Assembly (NCBI GenBank): GCA_964503145.1
Contig: CAZCYV010000013.1
Coordinates: 40,054 to 104,053 of the forward strand
Direction: 5' to 3'
Length of the DNA: 64,000 nt
Source: RBG-16-57-11 sp964503145
GTDB lineage: Bacteria > Chloroflexota > Anaerolineae > Anaerolineales > UBA4823
Shown: in pieces, positions 35,745 to 43,383 of the stretch
Position numbering within the stretch: position 1 is the first letter of the stretch
Layout of the letters: each line of letters begins with the position of its first letter
The notes under the pieces: generated by a model
Seen by the model: the letters and a program-made list of their open reading frames with translations, nothing else
Databases searched by the model: none
What the model was told of the DNA's origin: nothing
Translations under genes and position numbers: made by a program

Positions 35745-36798
35745 GCCAAAACGCCTCGAGTGGTTCGCCCGCGGGCTGGTGATCGGCGTGCTGCTGGCAC
35801 TGGTCGCGTTCATCGTCGCGGCGCGCCAGCGCGCCCAGGCTGGCGTGGTGGAAATTCACGGCATCATGTCCGAGGGCGGCGGCTGGACGCCGGCGGGCCT
35901 GACGGCCAAAGTCGGCGCGCCTTTGCGCCTGCGGCTGGTGGCTGACGATGTCGTCCACGGCTTCGCCGTCGGCCAGCAGGATTGGCCGGCTATCGACATG
36001 TACCCCGGCCAGCCGGTTGAGACCGAGCTGGTCTTCGACCGCCCCGGCAAATATACCTTCTATTGCACCCGCTGGTGTGGCCCGAACCACTGGCGTATGC
36101 GCGGCGTGATCGAGGTCGAAGGTCCAGACCCGCATCCAGCGGCGACGCCTGTCCGCCCGCTGTACGTGGCGCTGGGGCTGAACCTGGATGCGTCGCACCC
36201 CGCGACAGCTCTGCCGCCGCGCCAGCCGCAGGCCGCCCAGGGCGAAAAATTGCTCGCCCAGGCGCCACAGCGATATCGCAGCCGCGAGTATTACCAGGCG
36301 CACAGCCCTGACCAGGCCTGGGGCGCCCTGCGCCAGGAGCTCAGCCTGGCGGCGCTGGACGACGCCCAGATCTGGGATCTGGTGGCCGCGCTGTGGTTCC
36401 AGCAAACCACACCCGCAGCGCTGCAGGAAGGCGCCCGCCTATATGCCGAAAACTGCGCCGCCTGCCACGGCGAAACCGGCGACGGCGACGGCGTGATGGC
36501 CGGGCAACTCGCTGCCGCAGACGCCCCTAAGGCGCAAACGCCTCATCGGCCGGACAGCGCCGCCGAGCATGCGGCAACGGTCACCCCCGCCCTGACCGTC
36601 AGCGGCCACACTACCACTGCCCCAACGGATTTCACCGATTCAGGGCAAATGCTCGGCGCCAGCCCGGCGTTGCTGCATGGCAAGATCATGCGCGGCGGCA
36701 TGGGTACCGGCATGCCCTACTGGGGCCCGATCTTCACCGACGAGCAAATCTGGTCGCTGGTGGCTTACCTGTGGACTTTCCAATTCGATTACCCCTAG
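35737..36798 (+). CDS. CuA cupredoxin fused to cytochrome c
   Basis: 353 residues from a TTG that overlaps the previous stop. One N-terminal TM (~12-29) is followed by a cupredoxin whose CuA ligands fall at His74, Cys110, Cys114, His118 and Met121, the same spacing as the protein two genes upstream, suggesting duplication. A linker (~130-225) leads to a class I cytochrome c with CAACH at 240-244 and a Met-type axial region GGMGTGMPYWGPIF. It resembles COX2-cytochrome c fusions, but no oxidase subunit I is present. Predicted to act as an electron relay outside the membrane. Confidence 0.86.
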   Translation: MDKPKRLEWFARGLVIGVLLALVAFIVAARQRAQAGVVEIHGIMSEGGGWTPAGLTAKVGAPLRLRLVADDVVHGFAVGQQDWPAIDMYPGQPVETELVFDRPGKYTFYCTRWCGPNHWRMRGVIEVEGPDPHPAATPVRPLYVALGLNLDASHPATALPPRQPQAAQGEKLLAQAPQRYRSREYYQAHSPDQAWGALRQELSLAALDDAQIWDLVAALWFQQTTPAALQEGARLYAENCAACHGETGDGDGVMAGQLAAADAPKAQTPHRPDSAAEHAATVTPALTVSGHTTTAPTDFTDSGQMLGASPALLHGKIMRGGMGTGMPYWGPIFTDEQIWSLVAYLWTFQFDYP

Positions 36799-36815
36799 AC
36801 AAAAAGGAGCAAAGT

Positions 36816-37346
36816 ATGCGTCAACCCAAATCCAAACCCCGAAAAGGGCAGGCCCGCAATCGCCGCTCCCCCTGGCCGATCTTGCTGTTGCTAGGCGGGA
36901 TGCTGCTGGTGGCGGCGGTGATCGTCGGCAGCCTGCTCAACAGCGAGCCTGCATCCCCAGACGCCGCCGGACCGGGTGCGCCTGCCCTGACCATCGCTGA
37001 CATCCAAAGCTCGCCGCAGGCGCAGATCGACGGCCTGAAGGTGGATTTCGGCGACATGAAACTGGGCGCGGAAGTTGCCACGCTTCGGCTGACCCTGCGC
37101 AACACCGGCAGCAAGACGCTGAAGTTCAGCCAGTCACCTTACATCCAGCTTGCCGATGGCTGTTGACCGCCGAAACCGGTCATCGGTTCGATGATCCTAA
37201 ACCCCGGAGATGCGACCACCGTGTCGGTCGAATTCACCATGCACGGCGACATGGGCGGCCCGCACGACTTCCGTCTGCACCTGCCCACCAACGATCCGCA
37301 ACAGCCGGATGTGGTGGTCACGATTTTGTCCGATTGGGTGGAATGA
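36816..37346 (+). CDS. DUF1573-like membrane protein, candidate selenoprotein (in-frame UGA)
   Basis: 176 codons read through one TGA (37164-37166). AAGGAG precedes the ATG at 36816. One TM (~22-42) precedes an Ig-like domain with DUF1573 features: VDFGDMKLGAEVATLRLTL, RNTGSKTLKF, and after the UGA NPGDATTVSVEF and PTNDPQQPDVVVTIL. The UGA lies right after Cys116 in the context ADGC-UGA-PPKPV, where a second Cys would be expected (Cys-Sec pair at 116-117). The frame stays open and domain-like for 59 codons after it, ending at TGA 37344-37346. A SECIS-like hairpin starts 11 bases downstream. If read as a plain stop, the product loses half of its domain. Alternatives are a nonsense mutation or a sequencing error. 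selA/selB/selC are not in the window. Confidence 0.68.
37178..37197 (+). promoter_or_regulatory. Candidate bacterial SECIS hairpin
   Basis: GGTCATCG (37178-37185), loop GTT, CGATGATCC (37189-37197): eight base pairs with one bulged U (37195). The apical loop begins with G and starts 20 bases after the UGA (19 bases between), within the range described for bacterial SECIS elements. A shorter alternative stem (37171-37190) also exists. Confidence 0.5.
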
Positions 37347-37355
37347 GCAAAAAAC

Positions 37356-37386
37356 AAGCAGCGGGCGGCCGGGCCGTCCGCTGCTT
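37356..37386. terminator. Bidirectional Rho-independent terminator
   Basis: AAGCAGCGGGC pairs with GTCCGCTGCTT (one G-U), with inner GGC/GCC pairing. It is followed by TTTC on + and by TTGTTTTTT on -, between the convergent selenoprotein-candidate and DsbA-like genes. Confidence 0.75.
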
Positions 37387-37405
37387 TCATCAGACGAGTT
37401 ACAGA

Positions 37406-38236
37406 CTATTTGCCCAGCTTCTGATTGATCAGTTTCTGGAACTGCTCGAAAGGCACCGCGCCGATCAGCGGCGTGCCCTCCACCAGGAAACTGGGCGTAC
37501 TCTGCACGCCGATCTGTTGGGCGATCATCGTGTCATTCTGAATCAACTCGGTGTGCTTGCCCGAGTCCAGGCATTCGTTGAACTGACCCGAGTCCAGGCC
37601 AATCTCCGCTGCAAACTGCTTCAGATTCGCCTTGGTGAAGGCGCCCTGGTTTTCGCCATTCTGGCTGGAAAACAGCTTGTCATGAAATTCCCAATACTTG
37701 TTCTGTTCGGCGGCGCACTCCGCTGCTTCCGCTGCCCAACTCGATTCTTCACCCAAAAAGGCGAAATTCCAGTAGCCGAAGCGCACCTGCCCAGATTTGA
37801 CGTAATTTTCATCGATCAAGCGGCCCGCGGTAGCGGCGAACCTACCGCAATACGGGCACTGAAAGTCGCTGAATTCGATGATCGTCACCGGCGCGTTGGG
37901 GTCGCCCTTGAAATGCCGCGTGTTCTGGGCCAGATACTTCATTAGCTCGGCGTTGGCCGCAGCCTGGGTAGCAACCATCACCGCCTGCGCCTGTTCGGTG
38001 GCTCTGGCTGCCTGCGCCTCCGGGCCGAACTGGCCGCGGCCGAAGTAGCCCAGCAGCGCGCCTACCAGCAGCATCGCCAGGCCGATCAGCGCCGCCGTCG
38101 TCCAGGAAGGGCCGCCGCCAGGGGAAGTTTCCTCTTCTCCCTCTTCTAATGCTTCTCCTTCCAGCACTTCGTCCAGCGTCTCTGACGACTCCCCTGGCTC
38201 TTCCGCCTGGGGTCTTAAGACCTCTTCGTCATCCAT
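37406..38236 (-). CDS. DsbA/DsbG-like membrane-anchored thiol-disulfide protein
   Basis: 276 residues from ATG 38236; the longer open frame upstream is not family-like. A very acidic cytoplasmic N-terminus (~1-40) precedes one TM (~47-68), a helix, and a thioredoxin-fold DsbA-like domain with active site CPYC (IEFSDFQCPYCGRFA). The domain includes VRFGYWNFAFLG, CAAEQNKYWEFHDKL and the cis-Pro region VQSTPSFLVEGTPL. It catalyses disulfide formation or isomerisation on exported proteins by family. It converges on the DUF1573-like selenoprotein candidate; a thiol-redox link between the two is inference. Confidence 0.88.
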   Translation of the reverse strand: MDDEEVLRPQAEEPGESSETLDEVLEGEALEEGEEETSPGGGPSWTTAALIGLAMLLVGALLGYFGRGQFGPEAQAARATEQAQAVMVATQAAANAELMKYLAQNTRHFKGDPNAPVTIIEFSDFQCPYCGRFAATAGRLIDENYVKSGQVRFGYWNFAFLGEESSWAAEAAECAAEQNKYWEFHDKLFSSQNGENQGAFTKANLKQFAAEIGLDSGQFNECLDSGKHTELIQNDTMIAQQIGVQSTPSFLVEGTPLIGAVPFEQFQKLINQKLGK

Positions 38237-38305
38237 AGATACCTGACACTTCCCTTCTACGAAATTGATCCCCGATCGGCTCGCCGGTCGTGAGAACGTT
38301 GCCAA

Positions 38306-38332
38306 ATTATAACAGCTTTCATCCGGTATAAT
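38306..38332. promoter_or_regulatory. Divergent -10 elements between dsbA-like and hydrolase genes
   Basis: TATAAT on the - strand (38306-38311) serves the DsbA-like gene and TATAAT on the + strand (38327-38332) serves the hydrolase gene. The 138-base gap between the two starts holds nothing else. Convincing -35 boxes are not seen. Confidence 0.45.
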
Positions 38333-38374
38333 GGCAAAGTCAAACCCCTCCAGGCGCAAGAAGGGAACCAACCC

Positions 38375-39232
38375 ATGAAAAAAGGCTATATCCAATCCGG
38401 CTGCTACACCCTATATTATGAAATCCACGGCCAGGGCGAGCCGCTGATCCTGCTCAACGGCGGCCCCGGCTTCTCGCACGAATACCTCGAGCCGCTACAG
38501 GCGTTGGCCGACCGCTATAAGCTGATCTTCTTCGACCAGCGCGGCACCGGCCAATCGGACAAAGCGGACAGCCGCAGCTACACCATCGACGCCAACGTGG
38601 AAGATGTCGAGCAAATCCGCCGCCAGCTCAACCTGGGCCGCTGCGCCGTTTTTGGGCACTCCTGGGGCGGCATGTTAGCCCAGGCGTATGTCTTGAAGTA
38701 CCCACAAAACGTCTCCAAGCTGATCCTGGCAGACACCTTCTCGTCCATCCATGACCTGAACGCCACCTTCGCCCGCATGCGCGCCAGCCTGCCGCCCGAA
38801 CTTCAGGCAGTTTGCGAAAAGTACGAACGCGAGGGGTTGTACAAAGGCCGCGACCGCTACCCGGATGAATACCAGGCCGCGCTGGACGTGGCCTATGAAC
38901 CGGTGACCATCAGCATTCCACCGCCGCCCTGCTTGCAGGATATGTTCAGCAAGGTGGCCTACGACGTGTACCGAGTGATGTGGGGCGAGGAGAGCGAATT
39001 CAAGATCACCGGCACGCTGGCAGAGTTCAACGCCGAGCCGCGCCTGGGCGAAATCCAGGTCCCCACGCTGGTCATCGTCGGTGCCAGCGATATGCCCACG
39101 ATAGAGATGGCCGAGAAGACCGCCCGCCTGATCCCCAACGCCCGGCTGGAGGTCTTCGAGCGCTCGCGCCACTTCCCCTTCTATGAAGAGCCGGAGAAAT
39201 TCTTTCAGGTAATGCGTGATTTCCTGGGGTAG
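38375..39232 (+). CDS. Alpha/beta hydrolase, proline iminopeptidase family
   Basis: 285 residues, cytoplasmic. The family signatures are the oxyanion region LLNGGPGFSHEYL (HGGPG variant), FFDQRGTGQS and the nucleophile elbow GHSWGGMLAQAYVLKYP (Ser in GHSWGG). The catalytic Asp is probably in VGASDMPT and His in SRHFPFYEEP. Proline iminopeptidases remove N-terminal proline from peptides; other members are amidases or esterases. The start ATG is preceded by AAGGGAACC. Stands alone. Confidence 0.86.
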   Translation: MKKGYIQSGCYTLYYEIHGQGEPLILLNGGPGFSHEYLEPLQALADRYKLIFFDQRGTGQSDKADSRSYTIDANVEDVEQIRRQLNLGRCAVFGHSWGGMLAQAYVLKYPQNVSKLILADTFSSIHDLNATFARMRASLPPELQAVCEKYEREGLYKGRDRYPDEYQAALDVAYEPVTISIPPPPCLQDMFSKVAYDVYRVMWGEESEFKITGTLAEFNAEPRLGEIQVPTLVIVGASDMPTIEMAEKTARLIPNARLEVFERSRHFPFYEEPEKFFQVMRDFLG

Positions 39233-39345
39233 TTAATGGACTCAAGTTTAGCTTCCTTTTGCCAGCTCTGGCGAAATCAGCGCTACCCCCAGTGACGCAG
39301 ACCGCTAGAATTGCGACCCAGCGACTACCCAAAATATCAACCCTG

Positions 39346-39374
39346 GGAACTAAATACGACGACAGACAGTCTAT
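39346..39374 (+). promoter_or_regulatory. Possible ECF-sigma promoter for the DUF4349 lipoprotein gene
   Basis: GGAACT (39346-39351), 17 bases, GTCTAT (39369-39374) resembles the GGAAC/GTC pattern of ECF sigma factors. A weak call from pattern only; the gene starts 37 bases later. Confidence 0.25.
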
Positions 39375-39411
39375 ACAACAAAACCGACCCGTTCTGTCCG
39401 AGGAGGAGAAC

Positions 39412-40410
39412 ATGAAAGCCCGGCTCGTAATTCCAGTGATCATGGTATTGACCTTGCTGCTTGGCGCCTGCTCGCCCGCCGCCCGCGCCCCAGAGAAGCT
39501 CGAAGCCCCGGCTGCGGTCGAGATGCAGCAGCCGGTAGCAGTGCAGGTTGAAGGTGAATCCGCCGTCGAAGCCCCCGCTGTCCAGGCGCCTGCCCTGATG
39601 GCCACCGCCGCCCCCGCCGCTGCGCCCAAGCCGCAAGAAGCCGGTCTGCCGCAGAACCTTTCCCAGCCCTCCGCCCGCATGATCATCAAAGACGGGCTGA
39701 TGGAGCTGCTGGTGCAGGACACCGACGTCGCCCTGGAGCGCGTCACCCAGCTTGCCGCCGATCAGGGCGGCTATTTGATCAGCTCGCGCATCTGGATGGA
39801 AGACGGCTATAAAAACGCCGAACTGCGCATGGGCGTGCCCTCCATGACCTTCGAAGACACGATGAACCGGCTGCGCCGCATCGGCGTGCAGGTGCTCAAC
39901 GAGCAGGCCTCCGGCCAGGACGTGAGCGCCGAGTACAACGACCTGCAATCGCGCCTGATCAACCTGGAAGCCACCGCTGCCCGCGTGCGCGAGTTTCTCG
40001 ATCAGGCTAAGACGGTGGAGGAATCGCTGCGTATCAATGCCACCCTGTCCGAGTTGGAAGGGCAGATCGAGCAGGTCAAAGGCCAGATGAAGTTCTACGA
40101 AGACCGCGCCGCCTTCTCCACCATCACCGTGTTGCTTAAACCCCAGCGGCCCACACCCACGCCCACCTTCACTCCCACCCCGACATCCACCCCCACGCCG
40201 ACCCCCGCCTGGAACCCCGGCGAGACGGTGGCCTCCGCTTCGAAGGTGATGGTGGAGCTGCTGCAAGGCCTGGTGGACGCAACGATCTGGGCCGTCTTCC
40301 TGCTGTGGCCCTTTGCGCTGGTGGCGTTGATCGCCATTTGGATCTTCCGCCGCCTGCGCCGCAAACCCGCCCCGCCCGCGCCCAGGTCAGAAGGCGATCA
40401 AAATTTGTAA
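39412..40410 (+). CDS. DUF4349 lipoprotein
   Basis: 332 residues from ATG 39412 with AGGAGGAG upstream. The lipobox LLLGAC sits at the end of the signal peptide. A low-complexity Ala/Pro region (~25-85) leads to the DUF4349 domain (~90-245): KDGLMELLVQDTDVALERV, QGGYLISSRIW, then a long coiled coil (EYNDLQSRLINLEATAARV, LSELEGQIEQVKGQMKFYED). A Thr/Pro linker precedes a C-terminal TM helix (~290-315) and a basic tail. The protein is attached to the membrane at both ends. Function of DUF4349 proteins is not established. A strong terminator follows. Confidence 0.87.
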   Translation: MKARLVIPVIMVLTLLLGACSPAARAPEKLEAPAAVEMQQPVAVQVEGESAVEAPAVQAPALMATAAPAAAPKPQEAGLPQNLSQPSARMIIKDGLMELLVQDTDVALERVTQLAADQGGYLISSRIWMEDGYKNAELRMGVPSMTFEDTMNRLRRIGVQVLNEQASGQDVSAEYNDLQSRLINLEATAARVREFLDQAKTVEESLRINATLSELEGQIEQVKGQMKFYEDRAAFSTITVLLKPQRPTPTPTFTPTPTSTPTPTPAWNPGETVASASKVMVELLQGLVDATIWAVFLLWPFALVALIAIWIFRRLRRKPAPPAPRSEGDQNL

Positions 40411-40417
40411 ACCCGCT

Positions 40418-40445
40418 CGGGGCGGAGCCACTCCGCCCCGCTTTT
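40418..40445 (+). terminator. Rho-independent terminator
   Basis: CGGGGCGGAG pairs with CTCCGCCCCG across CCA, followed by CTTTTG. It is directly after the DUF4349 gene. Confidence 0.85.
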
Positions 40446-40527
40446 GTCTCCATTCACACCCTGTTGCGCGCCGCGCGCTGTGATATACTTTGCTCGTCAT
40501 CCCCACACCGTGAATTGGAGACGTTCT

Positions 40528-41028
40528 TTGCGTCATCGAAGGCCTTTTCGATTTCTGACCGCCCTGCTTGCAGCGGCGTTTTTGCTAAATGCGTGCAGCC
40601 CGAGCGCCGAGCCCAACCCGCCGGTAGTGATCCTCGCCACCCCCAGCGGCGAAATCGAGCTGGTCGAGATCTTTGCTACCCACAACCCGACGTTGCTCAC
40701 CAGTGGGACACCCGCCCCCAACGTTTTCCCGGCCGGAGTGCAAAAGATCTATCTGGGAATCAAGTTCCGCACCCTGAGCAACGCCGCTGAGCGTTACAAC
40801 TTGAACTACGAGCTGAGCTATAAGGGCCTCAAGCTGGAGACCGAGTTCGACAGCCAGCCCACCTCCTGGAAAGAGCAAAACACCGGCCTGGAGGTGGTGA
40901 TCCTGCCGCTGCGCCGGGCGGACGGCGCAGCGTTTGGCGATGGCCAGTACCAGGCCAAGCTGCTCGTGAATGGGCAGCTCGTCGCCTTGCTGAACTTCGC
41001 CATCGGCGGCGCGACCCCTACCCCTTAG
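40528..41028 (+). CDS. Lipoprotein of unknown function
   Basis: 166 residues from a TTG with GGAG eight bases upstream; the longer open frame overlaps the likely promoter (GATATACT near 40482). Signal peptide with lipobox FLLNAC. The mature part is beta-rich, with LVEIFATHNPTLLTSG, LGIKFRTLSNAAERYNLNYEL and VVILPLRRADGAAFGDGQYQ; the last resembles an Ig-like or intracellular-protease-inhibitor-like sandwich. I do not recognise the family. It is followed 21 bases later by a TlpA-like thioredoxin. Confidence 0.7.
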   Translation: MRHRRPFRFLTALLAAAFLLNACSPSAEPNPPVVILATPSGEIELVEIFATHNPTLLTSGTPAPNVFPAGVQKIYLGIKFRTLSNAAERYNLNYELSYKGLKLETEFDSQPTSWKEQNTGLEVVILPLRRADGAAFGDGQYQAKLLVNGQLVALLNFAIGGATPTP

Positions 41029-41049
41029 CCTGTCGGACTGGAGCCTGCA

Positions 41050-41808
41050 TTGCCCCCGCCGCATCGCTGTTCCCCTCATGGTTTCAGGCTCAACTCATCC
41101 CACCTGGCCTGGCGCCTGGCGCTGCTGGCCGCCCTGCTGCTGCTCACCGCCTGTGTCGACGCGCCGGCGAACTCCCCTCTTGCCGCCCGCCTGAACGACC
41201 CGCCAGAGGAGGCCCTCCAGGCAGGCGTAACGGCGATACAGCCCGCTTCCCCCAGCCCGACGCCCTTCCAGCCCGTCTCGGCCACTGCGCCGCAGGCGCA
41301 TCTTGCCTCAACCACGCCCGTCGCGGCGACCCGCCCGCCCACCTCGCTCCCCAGCCGAACCCCGCCGCCTCCCACCGCCACTCTGCCCGGTTACGCCGCC
41401 GCTAGCTTCGACCTGGCGGCGCTGAACGCCGATGGCGCTGAACGGATCAGCCTGGAGAACCTGCACGGCAGGCCGGTGGTGCTCAACTTCTTCGCCACCT
41501 GGTGCAGCCCTTGCCGCCAGGAGATCCCCCTGCTCTCGCGCCTCTATACCCAAAACAAGGATCGCGTTCACTTTGTCGCTATCGCCCTGGGCGAGTCGGC
41601 CCCGACGGTGAAGCAGTTCATCCAGGCCATGCGCATCACCTACCCGGTGTTGCTCGACTCACAGCGCACGACCGAGCGCGCTTACCGCATCCGCGGCATT
41701 CCGACCACCTACTTCCTGGATACCAACGGGCGCATCGTGGATCAGCACCTGGGCGTGTTGACCGAGGAAGCCCTGCAGAAGTATCTGAACGAACTTACCG
41801 GCCCATGA
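41050..41808 (+). CDS. TlpA/ResA-like thioredoxin lipoprotein
   Basis: 252 residues from a TTG start. A lipobox (LLLLTAC) ends the signal peptide; a Pro/Thr linker (~40-115) is followed by a thioredoxin fold of the TlpA/ResA class: LHGRPVVLNFFATWCSPC (active site CSPC), QEIPLLSRLY, and the cis-Pro loop YRIRGIPTTYFLD. Such proteins reduce disulfides in exported proteins, for example in cytochrome c maturation. It is 29 bases ahead of msrA, so it may help reduce MsrA or act with it in methionine or thiol repair. Confidence 0.87.
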   Translation: MPPPHRCSPHGFRLNSSHLAWRLALLAALLLLTACVDAPANSPLAARLNDPPEEALQAGVTAIQPASPSPTPFQPVSATAPQAHLASTTPVAATRPPTSLPSRTPPPPTATLPGYAAASFDLAALNADGAERISLENLHGRPVVLNFFATWCSPCRQEIPLLSRLYTQNKDRVHFVAIALGESAPTVKQFIQAMRITYPVLLDSQRTTERAYRIRGIPTTYFLDTNGRIVDQHLGVLTEEALQKYLNELTGP

Positions 41809-41837
41809 CCCATTTTTGTCAATAAACAGGAGAACCC

Positions 41838-42410
41838 ATGACAACCCCTACTTCACCGTCCCCCTCTGAACTCTCTCTCGCCACCCTGGCGGGCGGCTGC
41901 TTCTGGTGCCTGGAAGCGGTGTACCAGCAACTCAAAGGCGTCGAAAAAGTCGTCTCCGGCTACTCCGGCGGACATGTCGAGAACCCCTCTTACCAGGCGG
42001 TGTGCACCGGCGCCACCGGCCACGCCGAAGTGGTGCAGATCACTTTCGATCCGCAGGTGATCTCCTACCGCGATCTGCTGCGGATCTTCTTCACCATCCA
42101 TGATCCCACCACGCTCAACCGCCAGGGCGCCGACGTAGGCACACAATACCGCTCAGCGATCTTCTACCACGACGCCGAGCAACAACGCATCGCCAAAGAA
42201 GTGATCGCCGAGATCGAAGCGGCCAAAATCTGGCAAGATCCACTGGTCACCGAGGTGACCCCATTCCGGGCATTCTACCCCGCTGAGGAATATCACCAGA
42301 ATTACTACCGCCGCAACCCCTACCAGGGCTATTGCCAGGTGGTCATCGCCCCCAAGGTGGCTAAATTCCGCCAGATGTACTTCGACAAACTCAAATCCCA
42401 GGAGCCCTAA
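41838..42410 (+). CDS. msrA: Peptide methionine sulfoxide reductase A
   Basis: 190 residues. The active-site motif GGCFWCLEAVYQQL carries the nucleophilic Cys, and VVSGYSGGHVENPSYQAVCTG, GHAEVVQI and FFTIHDPTTLNRQGADVGTQYRS are family hallmarks. Reduces the S-form of methionine sulfoxide in proteins using thioredoxin. No signal peptide, so it acts in the cytoplasm. AGGAGA lies 5 bases before the ATG. The TlpA-like gene lies just upstream. Confidence 0.96.
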   Translation: MTTPTSPSPSELSLATLAGGCFWCLEAVYQQLKGVEKVVSGYSGGHVENPSYQAVCTGATGHAEVVQITFDPQVISYRDLLRIFFTIHDPTTLNRQGADVGTQYRSAIFYHDAEQQRIAKEVIAEIEAAKIWQDPLVTEVTPFRAFYPAEEYHQNYYRRNPYQGYCQVVIAPKVAKFRQMYFDKLKSQEP

Positions 42411-42412
42411 CC

Positions 42413-43285
42413 ATGGATTACGACCTCGATCAACTGCACGCCGACATCTTAATGATGTATCGCCGCGAGCACGAAGCCCTGGGCGAGCAGGGCACGCTGG
42501 CGCTGCTGGAGCGCGGCCGCCAATGGGACTTGGCGCCGGTGCTGCGGGCTGGCGGCGTGCTGGTCTTCCCCCACGCCGGGGTGGCCGATTGCGGCCACCA
42601 GATCGCCGCTGTGGTCCACGCCTGCCTGGACAGCGGCGCTGACCGCGTGCTGGTGGTCAGCGTACTGCATTCCTTCACCGACGAGATGGAAGACGCCCGC
42701 CGCCGGGTGGCCGCCGGCGAGCCGCCTTCCAACTTCGCCTGTTGGGGCATCCAGGGTCCCGGCCTGCCCGGACGCCAGGAGTGGCAGACCGACCACGTGC
42801 TGATGTCCTTCCGCCACCTGTGGGCCGCCGAAACCCGCCGCCGCGGCATCAAAGGACCGCAGGTGATCGAGCGCTACCCCTACCTGGCAGGCGGGCATCC
42901 TGAAGCCCTGCCGGGGATCGAGGAGCTGGTGGAGATCGCCAGAGACGCTGTCATCGTCTCCACCGCCGACGCCTTCCATCATGGCATCGGCTACGGCGAC
43001 CCGCCGGAGGCCTCCTATCCGCCGCTGCAGGGCGGGCTGGAGTTGGCCCGACGGCGCATCGAAGAGGGCATGGAAATCCTCGGCCGCGGCGATTACTGGG
43101 GCTATAACCAGCACTGCGTCAGCGCCAAATCCGACGCCCGCGACGCCGGCCAGGTCTTCCGCTATCTACGCGGGCCGATGCGCGGGCGGATCGTCGATTT
43201 GACCTACTCCGACGCCGCCGAACTGTACCAGACGCCCGCCCCCACCTGGGTGGCCTGCGCCTTGATGGCCTGGGAGCCGGTTTAA
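42413..43285 (+). CDS. Memo-like protein (class III dioxygenase fold)
   Basis: 290 residues. The pattern FPHAGVADCGHQIAAVVHAC, DRVLVVSVLH and VSTADAFHHGIGYGDPPE resembles the Memo/AmmeMemoRadiSam-B family, related to class III extradiol dioxygenases (His-rich metal site). The fold and metal residues are only partly conserved relative to Memo (PHAGYxYSG), so the assignment is moderate. No AmmeMemoRadiSam partner is seen nearby. It starts 2 bases after the msrA stop and is likely in the same transcript. Confidence 0.6.
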   Translation: MDYDLDQLHADILMMYRREHEALGEQGTLALLERGRQWDLAPVLRAGGVLVFPHAGVADCGHQIAAVVHACLDSGADRVLVVSVLHSFTDEMEDARRRVAAGEPPSNFACWGIQGPGLPGRQEWQTDHVLMSFRHLWAAETRRRGIKGPQVIERYPYLAGGHPEALPGIEELVEIARDAVIVSTADAFHHGIGYGDPPEASYPPLQGGLELARRRIEEGMEILGRGDYWGYNQHCVSAKSDARDAGQVFRYLRGPMRGRIVDLTYSDAAELYQTPAPTWVACALMAWEPV

Positions 43286-43317
43286 GACAAAGCCGCTCCA
43301 AATTTTCTGCTTGGATG

Positions 43318-43323
43318 TATAAT
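43318..43323 (+). promoter_or_regulatory. -10 element of the CHAT operon
   Basis: TATAAT preceded by TG, 60 bases before the ATG at 43384. No clear -35. Confidence 0.4.
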
Positions 43324-43383
43324 TGATCTACCCGGCGCTGCCTCGAGCCGCCGGGAACGACCCTTTTCACGGAGGTGAATGCC

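Noticed and set aside
37171..37190. Alternative hairpin CGAAACCG-GTCAT-CGGTTCG after the UGA
   Set aside because: Its loop starts only 12 bases after the UGA, too close for a usual bacterial SECIS; the competing stem at 37178-37197 fits better.
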